A stretch of 64,000 nucleotides of DNA from Cladophialophora immunda (Eukaryota; Ascomycota; Eurotiomycetes; Chaetothyriales; Herpotrichiellaceae). The notes beneath the pieces were generated by a model, which did not search any database, was not told the origin of the DNA, and saw nothing but the letters and a program-made list of their open reading frames with translations. The stretch is taken from assembly GCF_000835495.1 (NCBI RefSeq), contig NW_015622543.1, forward strand, positions 806,001 through 870,000, read 5' to 3'. The position numbers were made by a program, and so were the translations under genes. Of the stretch, positions 30,046 through 41,233 are shown in pieces. Numbering within the stretch: the first letter of the stretch is position 1; every line of letters starts with the position of its first letter.

Positions 30046-30981
30046 TCACTTCTCAACCACCAGGATGCCAAAATGCGGCCTCTCCTCACACCCGTCCCAG
30101 TAGTCGATCCCGACGCCATACTCGGCGCGACTCTCGTCGTCGCTCCGGGGCAATCTGACCTCGAGCCACTTGAGCTCGCCGTTCATGCCGCCGCGGCGGG
30201 CGGCGTCCTCGTAGACCCGCCGGCGGAGGTGGAAGTTGTCGAAGGCGATCTCGACGGGCGACACGTGCGCGGTGATGCGGGTGTGGTAGCCCTCGCCCGA
30301 GGCCAGCGGGGGCGCGAGGTACGCGATGGAGACGCCGAAGCGGCGCATCTCGGCCTGCGCGGCGGGCGTGGCGTGGAAGGCCGCGAAGGCGTCCAGGTCC
30401 GCCGCCGGGTGCGGCGTGATGCCCACGAAGCGCCCGCCGGGACGCAGCGCCGCGGCCACGTTGGCGAACATGCGCGCCATGGCCGGCGTCGACGCCGCGT
30501 AGTTGAGCAGCCACGCGCCCAGCACCACGTCGAACAGCCCAGAATCAGAGCCATCTTCTTCTTCTTCTTCTTCTTCTTCTTCTTTTCCTTCTTCTGCTCC
30601 CGAGAAGACGGTGCGTGGGAGAGGCTCCGTGGCGTCCCCCACCGCGAACCTCAACCGGCCTTGCTGAAACGCGTCCAGCGACGCCGCCGACCGCTCCGCC
30701 GCGCCCACCATGGTCGCCGAGATGTCGACGCCCACGACGCGGCGCAGGGACGGCGCCCAGTCGAGGAGGAGCCGCGAGTAATACCCCGTGCCGCACGCGA
30801 GGTCGAGAACCGCCGCCGCCCTGCCGTCCGGGAGCGTCAGGTACGGCACGATGGCGTCGCGGAGGTTGCTGCGCTCGAGCGCCGCGCCGGGGATCTGCTT
30901 CATCGACTCGTACGACTGCCCGATCTGGTCGTACTGGGTCGCTGGAGCGGTGTCCGGTTCTTGTGGCGACGGCGCTGACAT
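30046..30981 (-). CDS. SAM-dependent class I methyltransferase
   Basis: Single-exon 311-aa frame, ATG at 30981-30979. The N-terminus has YDQIGQSYESMKQIPGAALE, common in fungal small-molecule methyltransferases of the ubiE/methyltransf_25 type. Motif I for SAM binding is VLDLACGTGYYSRLL (about residues 58-72); the post-I acidic residue is in VVGVDISATMV, and motif IV is FDVVLGAWLLNYA, then LRPGGRFVGI. No targeting or membrane signal. Nine consecutive Glu are encoded by a TTC-type repeat on the plus strand (about 30549-30586), in a loop between motifs II and IV. The substrate cannot be predicted, and the neighbours (prp45, 5S rRNA) give no metabolic clue. Third codon positions are very GC-rich compared with neighbouring genes. 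Confidence 0.87.
   Translation of the reverse strand: MSAPSPQEPDTAPATQYDQIGQSYESMKQIPGAALERSNLRDAIVPYLTLPDGRAAAVLDLACGTGYYSRLLLDWAPSLRRVVGVDISATMVGAAERSAASLDAFQQGRLRFAVGDATEPLPRTVFSGAEEGKEEEEEEEEEDGSDSGLFDVVLGAWLLNYAASTPAMARMFANVAAALRPGGRFVGITPHPAADLDAFAAFHATPAAQAEMRRFGVSIAYLAPPLASGEGYHTRITAHVSPVEIAFDNFHLRRRVYEDAARRGGMNGELKWLEVRLPRSDDESRAEYGVGIDYWDGCEERPHFGILVVEK
30549..30586. repeat. Coding trinucleotide microsatellite (poly-Glu)
   Basis: Tandem TTC units on the plus strand read as GAA/GAG codons of the methyltransferase on the minus strand. Confidence 0.8.
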
Positions 30982-31212
30982 TGTTCCTGTTCTCGACCAG
31001 TGGTGTCAAAGGAGACGGACTATATTGACCGACTTGTGTGAATGGATGGCAGAGCGTAGGATTGGGCAGCTATACACAGCCAGAGGAGTGTGTGGTGGCT
31101 TCGTTGCTTCCCTTGGACCGTCTTGCTCACAATATCACCGTTGCATATGAATTCCAGGCCGAAGAACAAGAAGGGGTTCACCAGAGTGGGTGAGAGAGAG
31201 ACTTGATCATTG

Positions 31213-31239
31213 ACAGTCAGTCAGTCAGTCAGTCAGTCA
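31213..31239. repeat. (CAGT)n microsatellite
   Basis: About six perfect tetranucleotide units. Confidence 0.8.
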
Positions 31240-31366
31240 TCCATTGATACCTCTTGTAGCCTTTTTGCTTCCTCTATCTTCAGTCTTCCTGAGAAGATCG
31301 GGAGTGCTGGGGGGGCTTACACAGCATATATCTATACCGTGGAAGAAATCCTACGAAGATCTCCTG

Positions 31367-31398
31367 ATGTATGTATGTATGTATGTATGTATGTATGT
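31367..31398. repeat. (ATGT)8 microsatellite
   Basis: Eight perfect tetranucleotide units. Confidence 0.85.
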
Positions 31399-31592
31399 CA
31401 GAAGTATCCGATTCGCTGCACATAAGGCCACCATCACCTCCGCTGATTATTGTGTACTTGGTATGACCTACTTGTTCAGGCGAGTAGGACTAGTCCACAG
31501 TAGGTAGTAATACCACGTCGACGTAATTACGTATATGGAGTACATTGCGGTGTATACTCAGACCTCAAAAAAAAAGGGAAAAAGAGCAAAAA

Positions 31593-31710
31593 CAATCGAC
31601 AGCCGGGATTCCCAAGTGGTCCCCCAACTTAGTACTAACCGGCCGGTACTGGGCTTAAGTACGTCTGAGCGAACGGGAAGACCTGCATTCCCAGTCCTGT
31701 GGTCGATTGC
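31593..31710 (-). rRNA. 5S ribosomal RNA gene (dispersed copy, divergent)
   Basis: 118-base match to the fungal 5S pattern on the minus strand. It begins GCAATCGACC and ends GTCGATTG; the ends pair over nine bases to form helix I. Internal landmarks are CTTCCCGTTCGCTCAGACGT, TACTTAAGCC, CCGGCCGGTTAGTA and GACCACTTGGGAATCCC, the positions of the internal promoter and the helix IV-V region. Directly after the gene comes TTTTT, a Pol III terminator. A TATA-like TTTTATTT lies about 25 bases upstream, as is usual for dispersed 5S genes in Pezizomycotina. Compared with the common Aspergillus-type sequence it differs at many positions in helices I-III and near the loop E side, but helix II changes look compensatory (GACTGG with CCCAGT). 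Confidence 0.85.
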
Positions 31711-31979
31711 GGTGGATGAATGGGCGCGAGGAAATAAAATGGCTTGGTTTTTCTCGGGAGGAGGGGGGCCTACAACGGTAGGATTGAATCCAATGCACTG
31801 CCAACAGGATCACCAGGACCAGATCATCGAATGGTGTCGCAGTGCTCTATCCCATCACTATCCAAACGAGAACACAAGAAAGGCTCCTCCTTTAACCTCG
31901 TGTGTGTCCCTCTGCCATTGTACACCACTACCACCACCACCTCCTCCTCCTCCCCTTCGACCTACGTCCCAACTCGCTC
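31711..31979. other. Spacer between 5S gene and metalloprotease 3' end
   Basis: Contains CCA/CTC-rich low-complexity sequence near 31925-31960. No gene seen. Confidence 0.5.
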
Positions 31980-33325
31980 TCACAGCCCAGCCCGATAGAT
32001 GTTCCACACATTCAGCATCCTGGCCCCTTGACCCGGCGTAAACCCCGTATAGCACGCGTCGCTCGAGTAGTCCATAAACTAAAAACGCAGCCTGATCAGC
32101 GGAACCCCTTGACAGAAGCACCTTGGTCTTCTGCAGTATGACCAGTCACAGCGTAAAGAGAGCGGCAAAACTTACGTTGTGGATCGGGTCGAGCCCTGAA
32201 AAGCCCTGCGGACCGTATGGGTTCGATCCCTGGCTGGACAGCCCGGTGTACGCGGTGGATGAGATGCCCGAGTTGGGACACGAGTCTTTGTAGACAGGAC
32301 AGCCGTCTGGGCAAGAAGGGGGTTTTGTGAGGTTAGTGACGTGGAATATGCACATACTAGGTAGTATCGGGCTGCGGTGAGATGGACGGGCAGCCGGAGA
32401 GCCCAGTACAAGGAGGAATAACGGCCCCCCAGCAAACAATACAAGGACGAGACACACTCCAAACACGGAAAAGAGACTAACAGAACGTACTTGTGCTGGT
32501 CATCTCCTGCGGCGTGTCCGCCACATAATCCCCCCAGTCAGAGGCATCGCAACTGTTCCCATTGAACGTGTGCAGCAGCCCGTTCCAATGGCCCACCTCG
32601 TGTGCCGTTGTGCCTCCCAGATTGTAACCCTGCATGTTCCCTCCTGGCATTGTCCCGCTCAGCACATTACACCCATCGACGACATACACGCTCCGCGGTG
32701 TCGTCGCAGTCACCCCGGCGGCGGGCAAGGAGCAGAAACCCAGCAGCGTGCTGCCCGCGGGGACCCCGGGAGTGTTGCTGCCGGCCTGCAGGAGCGATTG
32801 GTAGTAGATGTTCAGGCTCGAGTAGGTCCCCTGGCGCAGCGCCTGTTTCATGCCGACGTCGTCCCCGTTGCTCGCCCACGTGTCGTTCGTCGTCCGGGTC
32901 ACGCCCGCCAGGCGGAACCCGATCGACGCGTTGGTGTACGACCGCGCGAGATAGATGAACTGGTTCTGGATCATGCCGTCTGTCACGTAGTTCGGCGACG
33001 AGGACGACGCGCTGGCCGTATCCGAGACGATGTGCAGGTACGTGTCGATCGTGTACAAGGGAGACAAGGTTTGGCGGCGTTCATGGCTGGAGGAATGACG
33101 GGCAGCGACGAGAGAACTGTTCCATAGGTCGTTCTCTAGGGGCTCGTGTTCTTGCAGATATCGGTGTGTGGAAACAAGGTCTTCCGAGGGCGCAGCCACG
33201 CCGCACGAACGATGGATGGGTCGGTATTTGGGAACCGCGCCGAAGCTGGATGAGCAGAAGCTCGTTAGGACGACAAACGGCAAAAGGACCAAGCAAGTGG
33301 ACGATTTCCCAGCGAAACAAATCAT
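31980..33325 (-). CDS. Secreted M43 (pappalysin-type) zinc metalloprotease
   Basis: Three exons on the minus strand: 33325-32491, 32306-32176 and 32078-31980, 354 aa. Introns (184 and 97 nt) have GTACGT and GTAAGT donors. The start at 33325 gives a signal peptide ([20 protein letters not shown]) although the frame is open further upstream. A propeptide-like stretch follows, then [20 protein letters not shown], the family start of the mature enzyme. The zinc site is [11 protein letters not shown] (about residues 241-251; HExxHxxGxxH) and the Met-turn FMDYSSDAC is encoded at the start of the last exon. Cys residues in [27 protein letters not shown] and [11 protein letters not shown] fit the disulfide set. 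It would degrade extracellular protein. Splicing is well supported because the Met-turn appears only after joining. Confidence 0.92.
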
Positions 33326-33720
33326 AGTCCGAAGAAGCAAAAGCGCAATTAGCGATGCGATTGAAGAAGTTGAAAGCAGAATAAAGAGTCGAAAATGCAC
33401 ATAACAAAAGCACAGATCACCATCACAACTTCGCCATGCGGGCTGCTTGGAATGTGGGAAGGGTCGAACACCCGCCAAAAAAACATCATTGCTGCGCCAT
33501 TTCGTACTCGAAAGAGGCTTTCGAAACAACAACTGCAGAGGGCACGTGTGCAATGCTGAGATAGCGATGAAGGATGGCTGTATCTTTTGGGGAAAAAGCT
33601 GCACCAGTAGCTGCTGCCCCTATAAACTCTCCCGGATTCCCCTGAAAACGCCGGCTCTGTGATATAACACAACACTATATCGCCCATGTTAGAAGAATCA
33701 TACACTCTTGTCGTCTCATT
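33326..33720. other. Spacer, metalloprotease promoter
   Basis: About 400 bases between the metalloprotease start and the Cdc50-type stop, both minus strand. The metalloprotease frame happens to stay open to 33604, but the extension lacks secretory logic. Confidence 0.5.
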
Positions 33721-35232
33721 TCAAGACCCTCCAGGTCGAATGTCGCGACCAGTGGCAAGAATTCCGGTCGCCGGAGTATCGTTGTTCCAGGACAGATACG
33801 TATGGTCGCCGAGTTTTCTGTTTCCCTTGTTAGCGAAGTTTAGGATTTCCGAACGGGACGAAAGGCTTACCTGGGTCGGATCAAATGTGCGAGGGTGAAT
33901 AGTGCACCGAGAACGATGCACAACCCGCCAATCGCGACGTAAGCAATGCCCAAGAAGGAATTCTTGCCACCGACCACGGATCTTGTCGAGATCAAGATGC
34001 TTTTGGTGCCGTCATACACGGTGACCGGGAAGACTTTGACAGTTGTTAGATCTCCAGTGTGCATTCCGTTGTAGGCCGTACTCACAGTCAAATATCTCCA
34101 TCTGATAGATGCCGGCGGTCATGGTTTCATTGTCATTGCGCAAGGCCAATTTGCTGAACGTGGGCAGACCGGCTGTTCTCATCCAGACCTGGAACTCTTC
34201 GTATTGCGACAAATCTGGGATAGGGTGTTCATCGGTATAGTTTGGATAACGTTTGATCCAGTTGGGAGGCGGAGCCACTTGCTCGTTGGTGTACTTCGTC
34301 TTCTTGTAAAGTGATGCATCGGAGCCCCAAGCAATGCTCCGGTTCGTCATAACGTACGGTTGCGCAGGCTTATCCCCCGCCGCATTCACGAGGTTGGGAG
34401 AATTTAGGGTGTCATTGAAGATGGAGTTCGCGATCAGTCCGCATGGGTAATAGGCCTTGCCTTCGTGGTTCAATTTGAGCGGATTGCAGGCGCTGTTGCT
34501 GATCGTGTGATTGCTGAGAGCCTGCCCCTTCAATTGATCGGTATCAAGCGACTTCACATATCTCCGGTGGTTTTGATAGAAATTCGTCAGGCGATAGTAC
34601 AGGTAAACTGGAGGACCAATGTCGTTGGGAATCGAGAATTGAAGCGTACAAACAGGTGTGTCATCGATCGCAACGCTCCAAGGCGGGGTTGTCCTCCTCG
34701 TTGTTCTCTTCCATTCGGGTCTCACTGTGTTATCGGAGGTCTTGAAGGACGAGTGGACTTTGGCTTCGGGGATCTGGGTGAAGTCGCTGCCTGCGGTTGA
34801 AATACAGTCGGTATAATCAATCCTCAGTTCTTGCACCTGAAAACTGCCTTAGTATTCAGAGATCCGTCTTCGATACTCACTTTCACTCACACTTGCGCTC
34901 GCCCATAGAAGGAGACCGCCGATAGGGGCAAAGATGATGCCGACGGCGAAGAGGAGGGGAAGGACAGTCTTGGGCGTCAGAATAGGCCTGCAAGGTCAGT
35001 ATCTTTGGCGGTGCCATCCAGAAAGTGTAGCGGGACTCACTGCCATGCCTTCAGCCTCTGCTGCCGAAACGCGGTGTCTGTGTAAAAAGATCCCCGTCAG
35101 CATAATTGCGCATTACGACAGGCCTCAGTGCACCGTACTTGCGGGGCGTCTGCTCTTCTGTTTCTTCGGAGGTTCGTTGTGAGGATCCTCCTCGTGGATG
35201 GAATCAGCGTGCTGAAGTTCTGTCCGCGTCAT
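33721..35232 (-). CDS. Cdc50/Lem3-family subunit of P4-ATPase lipid flippase
   Basis: Cdc50 proteins escort P4-ATPases out of the ER and are needed for phospholipid flipping across Golgi, endosome and plasma membranes. Six exons on the minus strand: 35232-35139, 35077-35041, 34987-34891, 34836-34086, 34033-33871, 33817-33721; 412 aa. All introns are 52-61 nt with good donors and acceptors. Residues about 30-45 read [20 protein letters not shown], the hallmark opening. The first membrane span is [21 protein letters not shown] large exoplasmic loop with Cys pairs and N-glycosylation sites follows ([45 protein letters not shown]). The second span is [20 protein letters not shown], then [14 protein letters not shown]. 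Which yeast paralogue (Cdc50, Lem3, Crf1) is closest cannot be told by eye. Confidence 0.93.
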
Positions 35233-35908
35233 CTTGACTCTGCTCTTTCCCCTCGATACTGATGGAGAGGAGGGGACGCCGGCGAGGTCACTTTTGAAAC
35301 CGCAGAGGACGACTGGGTGGCTGCACACTCAGCATCTCGGCGCTGCATGCGCCATTCCGGGATATCCTTGCGACTAAACCATTTTGGGCCTGTCACAGCC
35401 CCCGTCGATTCTCGTCATTTGATTCGTATATCAACTTTGCCTTGGCTTCCATTTTTCGCTCTCTTTTCTCTTCCCTTCATAACTCATTCACGGACATGAT
35501 TTATTGTAGGAGCCAGGGCTGCACACACTTTTGCATGCACAAATCTCTTTCTCCTCTGCTACATGATCCTAGATCAAGATCATGAATCATCGCGCCGTAG
35601 CTGGAGCGTGCTATGAAAATACAGAAATTTCCATGATGCTTCGGTTCCCTTACCGACGGCTGCTACATTTCCCCCAGAATCGAGATACAATGACAGACCT
35701 GAAGTGCATATTACCCTCCATTTTCGTTTTTCATTTCTCCTTTTCGGGCCTTTATTGGTCGTGAACAGCCATCCTGCCCGGTTTGTCTATATTGGTCGCC
35801 GAAAAAGTCCCGCCCGCAGAGGTCCCTGGGAATCCAGTAACAGATCGCCCGTCGACTCCAAAAACACCTTCGCTATGTCATTCCTGTAGTGATACATCCA
35901 TCTAGTTG
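35233..35908. other. Spacer upstream of the Cdc50-type gene
   Basis: About 680 bases, pyrimidine-rich near 35440-35480. No supported gene. Holds the Cdc50-type promoter and the transporter 3' end. Confidence 0.55.
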
Positions 35909-37586
35909 TTATTGCTTTACATCTTTGTCCCCGGCCGCCCAGGTACTTTCTTGTTTTGTGCCAGGAGGAAGCCAGCCAGAGATGAAGTTTGAATCGTGTT
36001 GCCGACCCCGGCTATCATCTCTCTTTGGATGCAAATCCGACATCTCGTTTACATAGTCGTCGTTTGTTTGGGGCCCATCGTGGTGACCTGGGGTCTTCAC
36101 TTCGGCAACAGGCAATAGTGGCGTATGTTTGTGACGGAAATGATCGGTTCGAGTCCTTCGTTCCGCGGCATCCTCCATACTTGTCCGGTCATAGAGGTAA
36201 AGGCCAAAACATGTGAGCGCGATACCGACCATTTGGATGGACGTGGTCGAACTCCGGAACCAAATAATCGCACCAACGATAACCCATACCCTCTTGATCA
36301 ATGAGGCCACCGAGTACGAGACCGGAGACAACATGGAGAGCAGGACAAATGCCATGATGTTCTGGAGAAAGTGGAAGATTCCGTTGAAGATGAATTCCAG
36401 AGCTAGCTGCCCGTGGTCCAAAGTCCCTCTCTTTTCGTCAAGATCAATTGACCCGTCCTTCCAAAAGTCTCGCATGATTTCTAAGCCTTCGGTGTAAATC
36501 CAGACCGGCGCAGAGAGCATGAATGCTCCAACTGAGCAATAACATAGGAGGTTGAGCTTGTCCAGTTTGCGGGGGAGATGTGTTTGGCCCTCTGCTTCTG
36601 CTCGCGCTGATTCAGTGAATAGCTTCTTTGAAAATATGTTCTGCGTCACAAAGACAATGGCTGCGACCAAGGAGGCACTGATCCCCCAAAAGTTCGTGGA
36701 GAAATCGGTGGAGCATGCTAACATGACTCCGACTGTAAGTGGGACGAGCGATAAATATGTAGCTTGCTTGTAACGTATCCGGAACACTATTCGGTATGCC
36801 AACACGGTAAATAATGGTGAAAGACCCTTGATTGTGTGAACCAGAGAGACTGGGATTTTGGATGTCGCATATGAGCTTAGGAGGTGGCCGAGCAATTGGA
36901 AAATCGAAAGAGGAAATGCCGTGTACATGACGTCCCATGAAGGTTGTCGGAGACCGTTCTTCAGCGCAGGTATACTTTTTTTGATTGATGGGAAAAGAGA
37001 TGACAAGCTCGTCAGAATCAAGCACCAAATCGAGACCGAGGCGAACTGGAGGATTGTGAGGGTGGCTGGCTTGGGAAAGGCGTTCAATATCGATTTGGAG
37101 GATGTATTTGTCAAGGCAGAGGTCATGTACCAGATGATGCACAGTGCCTGTTGTGTGTTAGACGTTTTGAAAACTACGTTGCGGATCACTCACAATCAGT
37201 TTGTAGGAGACTGGAGCTTTCAACGCCTCAGCCAATTCTTGCGCATTCTCGCTCACACTCCCTTGTCGTGTACGGATCCTGTGAATCGCATCGCTGACGC
37301 TTCGCCTGGACCTATGTGTGTATACTCCTGCAGGCCGGGCATCGCGCAGCCTCTGGCTCATCTTTCTGACCGGCCATTTCAACTCGCCATTGAGGTGTGG
37401 TGTTGGAGTGAGTTCTTGAGGGCTTTCCGCGACGACGGAAGAATTGACGTGGAGGTTTGGAGGGGTGCTGTGATCAAAGGAAGGGAACCTTTCATGACCG
37501 GAGGTTTCATTTACGCCCTTCAGAGGGGACACGGATCGATGTGTGAATATACGGGGTTCAGGAGTCTGGGTCATGGTGGTGGTCAT
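35909..37586 (-). CDS. Triose-phosphate-transporter-family carrier (Sly41/SLC35E-like)
   Basis: Two exons on the minus strand: 37586-37194 and 37147-35909, 543 aa, with a 46-nt intron (GTGAGT to CAACAG). The cytosolic N-terminal 130 residues are Pro/Ser/Arg-rich and end RQGSVSENAQELAEALKAPV then SYKLI, a conserved lead-in to the membrane part. The drug/metabolite-transporter core starts LCIIWYMTSALTNTSSK and contains about ten spans: TILQFASVSIWCLIL, PVSLVHTIKGLSPLFTVL, LSLVPLTVGVMLACS, NIFSKKLF and FLQNIMAFVLLSMLSPVSYS followed by VASLIKRVWVIVGAIIWF. The family moves phosphorylated or nucleotide-sugar-like solutes; yeast Sly41 is an ER/Golgi protein. A His-rich, charged C-terminal tail of about 80 residues is cytosolic. 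Substrate unknown. Confidence 0.9.
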
Positions 37587-37997
37587 ATTCAATGCGGGAG
37601 TGGTACTGAAAGGGACTGAATTCGAACAGACACAACCGCCCTGCGCCGCATTTGCCGGTGTGCTGCTTCAGGGTATGCTTGTGGTTTTCGCCATTTGCTT
37701 GAAGCGAGCGTCGTTGGTTGTGTATAATGGGATTGTTCAGTGGTTGGTGCAGGTTTTGGTGATCATGATGCATAGAATCTTCAATCTCGGACAAAGCATG
37801 GGCAGGGGTGGTAACCGGCTAGGACACTCGTGCGCCATTGCGCGGCGAGATAACGCAAGCCTATCTTCGGATAAATTGCTGGCCAAATGTCGGTGCCGGA
37901 TTAACTGGAGTTCCGGCTAGCAAGGCTTGGTGGCTTGGTTACTTCAACTCACCTTGTAACCTATGCCCTTCGAGGCAGTTTCTCGCCATGTGGTAGA
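37587..37997. promoter_or_regulatory. Divergent promoter between transporter and hydrolase genes
   Basis: About 410 bases separate the start codons of the minus-strand transporter and the plus-strand hydrolase. No motif stands out; shared control is possible but only inferred from arrangement. Confidence 0.4.
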
Positions 37998-40720
37998 ATG
38001 AAGCTTGAGAAACTTTGCAGGCTCTGGCCCTTTGTCGCTCCTTATCAGCTCACATGCCGATCGACCAGCACGTCTCAAGATGTTCTGGGGCTCGAAGATA
38101 CTGGCAATCAGAGTCTCGTCACTATCCTTCCCTCCTGGGACGTGATCGGCCCATTCAGAGTAGGGACTCGAGGTATTTGGAAAACCTAGACTCAAGCAAT
38201 CGCTCCAGATGTTGACACCGGGCAGAAATTGTCTGGGGTGCTGACCCTCTTGAGTTTTATGGGGGAATTCGACACGCCAGTCCGAATCAGCCAGGCAGAT
38301 TCAGGAGTCCATTAGCAAGAAATGCGACAGTGCAATGGGCTCGGAAGGAGTACAATACTTCGCTATCGAACGGTGAACACTCACTCAATTTCTCTCTTGA
38401 ATTTGGTGAGATCGATTGGGAATTCGCCCAAAACATCTATGGCTGGTCGGCGTTCCAGTACCAGGCGTGGGCTAAAGGGGAGATCTTGAATCAAGACATC
38501 GCGAGTAGGGCTGTAAGTGTTTTCAGCGACAATATTCTTGAGCTTTGGATCAATGATTTGCACGTCTTTGGTGGAGATTTCTTTGGGTTTGGACGAGCTC
38601 CCGTCCTGGTTCAGCTCCATCCTGGTACCAACAACATCAGCGTACGGCTCGTCCGCGAGGTTCGCTCCATGGGTGGTGCATTTCCTCCAACTCTCCAAGC
38701 AGATTTGAGAATTCGCCTTGCTTCTGAACAGCTCACTGTTGTGGCAAATAGCCTGGTGATGCCGAACGTTGTCAATGGAAGATTCTGCACGCGATACGGT
38801 AGCATAACTGTCCGAAATCAAGGTGCAACATGGGTACGCGTGCACCGGATAGCTGCTCTCTCCGAGGAAAGCAGTTATGTCGTGGCAAGTCAAGAGATAC
38901 ACCTTGCACCTGGCCAATCGCGTCCGGTGAAAATGGTATTCGAGGGCCCTCTCAAGTTGGACGAATCACTGAGGTTGGTTCTGAGTTATTCGGGCAACGG
39001 TGCGGCGCCAAAGGAGATCACCTTCACCATAGAGCTGGAACACGCAGACATATCATCCTCGCAAAGAATCACATTCCTTCATCCGAGCGGCACAGTGTCT
39101 CATGCGCTATTGAAACCGCCATCTGCGGCCAACGCGACAATGGATGAGAGGTTACCTGTGCTCCTGAATCTTCATGGCGCTGGCGTGGAGGCAGATGGCC
39201 CCTTGGCACGACATATGTTTGATGATGCTCCTCATCTTCCAGCATGGATACTCACTCCTACGGGCATGAGCCCCTGGAGTGGCGACGATTGGCATACTTG
39301 GGGCTTTGCAGACGCTCAATCCGCAATTGCCGCAGTACCTGATTGGATTAACAGCACTGAATGGAATGGCTCAAGGCTGTATTCTGAGAAATTTCTCGTT
39401 GCAGGCCACTCCAACGGCGGGCAGGGGACGTGGTACTTTGCTTCTCATCTTCCTGATCGCCTTCTGGGAGCTGCCGTCGCTTCGGGCTATTCATCGATTG
39501 AAAACTACGTGCCATATATTCTGTGGAACGAGGCGGACCCTCTCCAAGACGCTATCCTCGAGACCTCGAGGAGCAACTTTCGTCATGAAATCCTGACTGA
39601 GAATCTAGTGGGACTTTCTATATTTCAACAGCATGGATCAGCAGATGACAATGTTCCAACTTACCATTCTCGATTGATGAACACCCTACTGAACCAAGCG
39701 GGCACAATAGCGCAATATTCGGAGATACTGGACAAGGGACATTGGTTTGACGGTGTAATGACCACCAAATCAATGATGGACTTTTATTCGCGCCATCTGA
39801 GTATACACCCGCCTGCCCTAACTGTACCCACCGCTTTTAATCTTGTCGTTCCGAATTCCCATGACATGGGATCTAGGTATGGCGTCGTTGTCGACCAACT
39901 GTCATCCCCAGACAGATTGGGAAGACTGAAGGTAACAACAAACTTGCGTGGATCTCTCGTCCAATGGCATATACGGACAGAGAACATCCATCGATTCCAT
40001 CTGGATCCCAACGCACGACTCACCAACCCTCCTGACCAAGTCCTCATTGACGATGTGCCGCATATGTTCGACCTTGGAAAAGGAGCGGCTTCTTTTGTGA
40101 AGTCCACTTCCAATGTGTGGGGTAGAGACGTCGCCTTGAATTGGAGGACTCTGGATCAAAGATTCGGTCGTCAAAGAGGGGCCCTCGAGGCAATCCTCCG
40201 AAGCGCGGGACCATTCGAAGTCATTTACGACTCCGACAAGACACTGCCCATCGCAATACAGACGAGCCGAAACTTTCTGCAGTACTTTGGAGCTGACACA
40301 AACATTTTGCCTTCCCCCGCATATCAGCAAGCACTGGAAAGGGGCTCAAATATCATCATAATCTGTCTTGGAAGCTTTGTCCCAGAAGCTCGCCTCCCGA
40401 GATTCCCAATTCGACTTGCCAATAAGAAGGTCTTCTTTACCGCACCAGATTCCAGATCGAAGTCGTTGCATTTGAGAAAAGGCATGGGCGGAGTCTGGCT
40501 TCGGCCTCTCTCGGGGGAGCGGTTGGAGCTTGTTGTATGGGGAGCTGACGAGACTGGACTGCGACAAGCTGCGAGGCTGATACCCACAGTCACTGGAGCT
40601 GGTCAGCCGGATTTCGTGATATTGGGTAGTGAGGCAAGATGGAAGGGTCATGGAGGTGCCATTGCAATGGGCTTCTTTGATCGCAGTTGGAGGATATCCT
40701 CCGCTTCGTACCTGCCCTAG
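37998..40720 (+). CDS. Large alpha/beta-hydrolase, S9/esterase-like, with beta-rich N-terminal domain
   Basis: Model 37998-38172 and 38226-40720, 889 aa. The 53-nt intron is secure: joining it gives WDVIGPFRVGTREIVWGADP, the conserved opening of a fungal family annotated as peptidase S9-type hydrolases. An N-terminal beta-sandwich follows (WEFAQNIYGWSAFQYQAWAK, FGGDFFGFGRAP, RLVREVRSMGGAFPP). The hydrolase core has LPVLLNLHGAGVEADGPLAR, the nucleophile elbow GHSNGG (Ser near 453), the acid in QQHGSADDNVP and the histidine in ILDKGHWFDG. The C-terminal third (NRRGSLVQWHIRT-like strands and a second GSNIIIICLGSF region) is of unknown role. The start is the weak point: no clear signal peptide is visible in the chosen frame, and an additional upstream exon may exist. 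Substrate not known. Confidence 0.82.
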
Positions 40721-41233
40721 TGACGGGGAGTTGTAGGGTTTCGTGAACGAGAGGGTGGGTGGACGTGAGTACTGTTGGCCAAAGAGCTAGTTGGAGCAGC
40801 AGGAATAACTGCTGAGAGACTCTGGGAGGCATTTATATTCCCTGGTAGGTCACTGGGAATGACACGGACAAGAAGAGGCAGAGTTGGGATGAGGAAAGCG
40901 CGCTCCCTGCGACCACTGCACTCACTTCACTCACTTCACTGATGCTTGACTTCTTCCTCTGCCTGCAACTGCCATCACCCCTTCCTTGTCTTTCCGATCA
41001 CATCTTCCCTTTCCGCCTTGTACATCCTCCTCTTCGTTTCCACCCTCTACACCCTCACCTTCTTCGGCATTTCCCAAGTCTTCCCCATTTTGCAGGCAAT
41101 CTCTTGTCACTGTCGCCGGTCTGACGGTGTGCTTCTCTCCCTGACTTCTCCTGATCTATTACCTGGATATCTCTGCATGTTGTAAAGACCTCAGTCAACC
41201 AAGGCCCTTTGGTTTCCGGAATTTGACAACCTC
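40721..41233. other. Spacer and PUF gene 5' leader
   Basis: About 510 bases with C/T-rich sequence (40940-41110), a usual fungal promoter and leader pattern. No supported gene. Confidence 0.55.

Larger units (their letters stand above)
30982..31592. other. Spacer with tetranucleotide microsatellites
   Basis: About 610 bases without a gene. Holds a GTCA-type repeat (31213-31239) and an ATGT repeat (31367-31398), plus an A-rich run just 3' of the 5S gene. Confidence 0.6.

Noticed and set aside
29959..30978. 339-codon plus-strand frame opposite the methyltransferase, with a poly-Phe run
   Set aside because: The poly-Phe is the reverse reading of the poly-Glu repeat; the SAM motifs on the minus strand are decisive.
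31209..31398. CRISPR-like or spacer-repeat array
   Set aside because: The repeats are plain tetranucleotide microsatellites without spacers, and the genome is eukaryotic.
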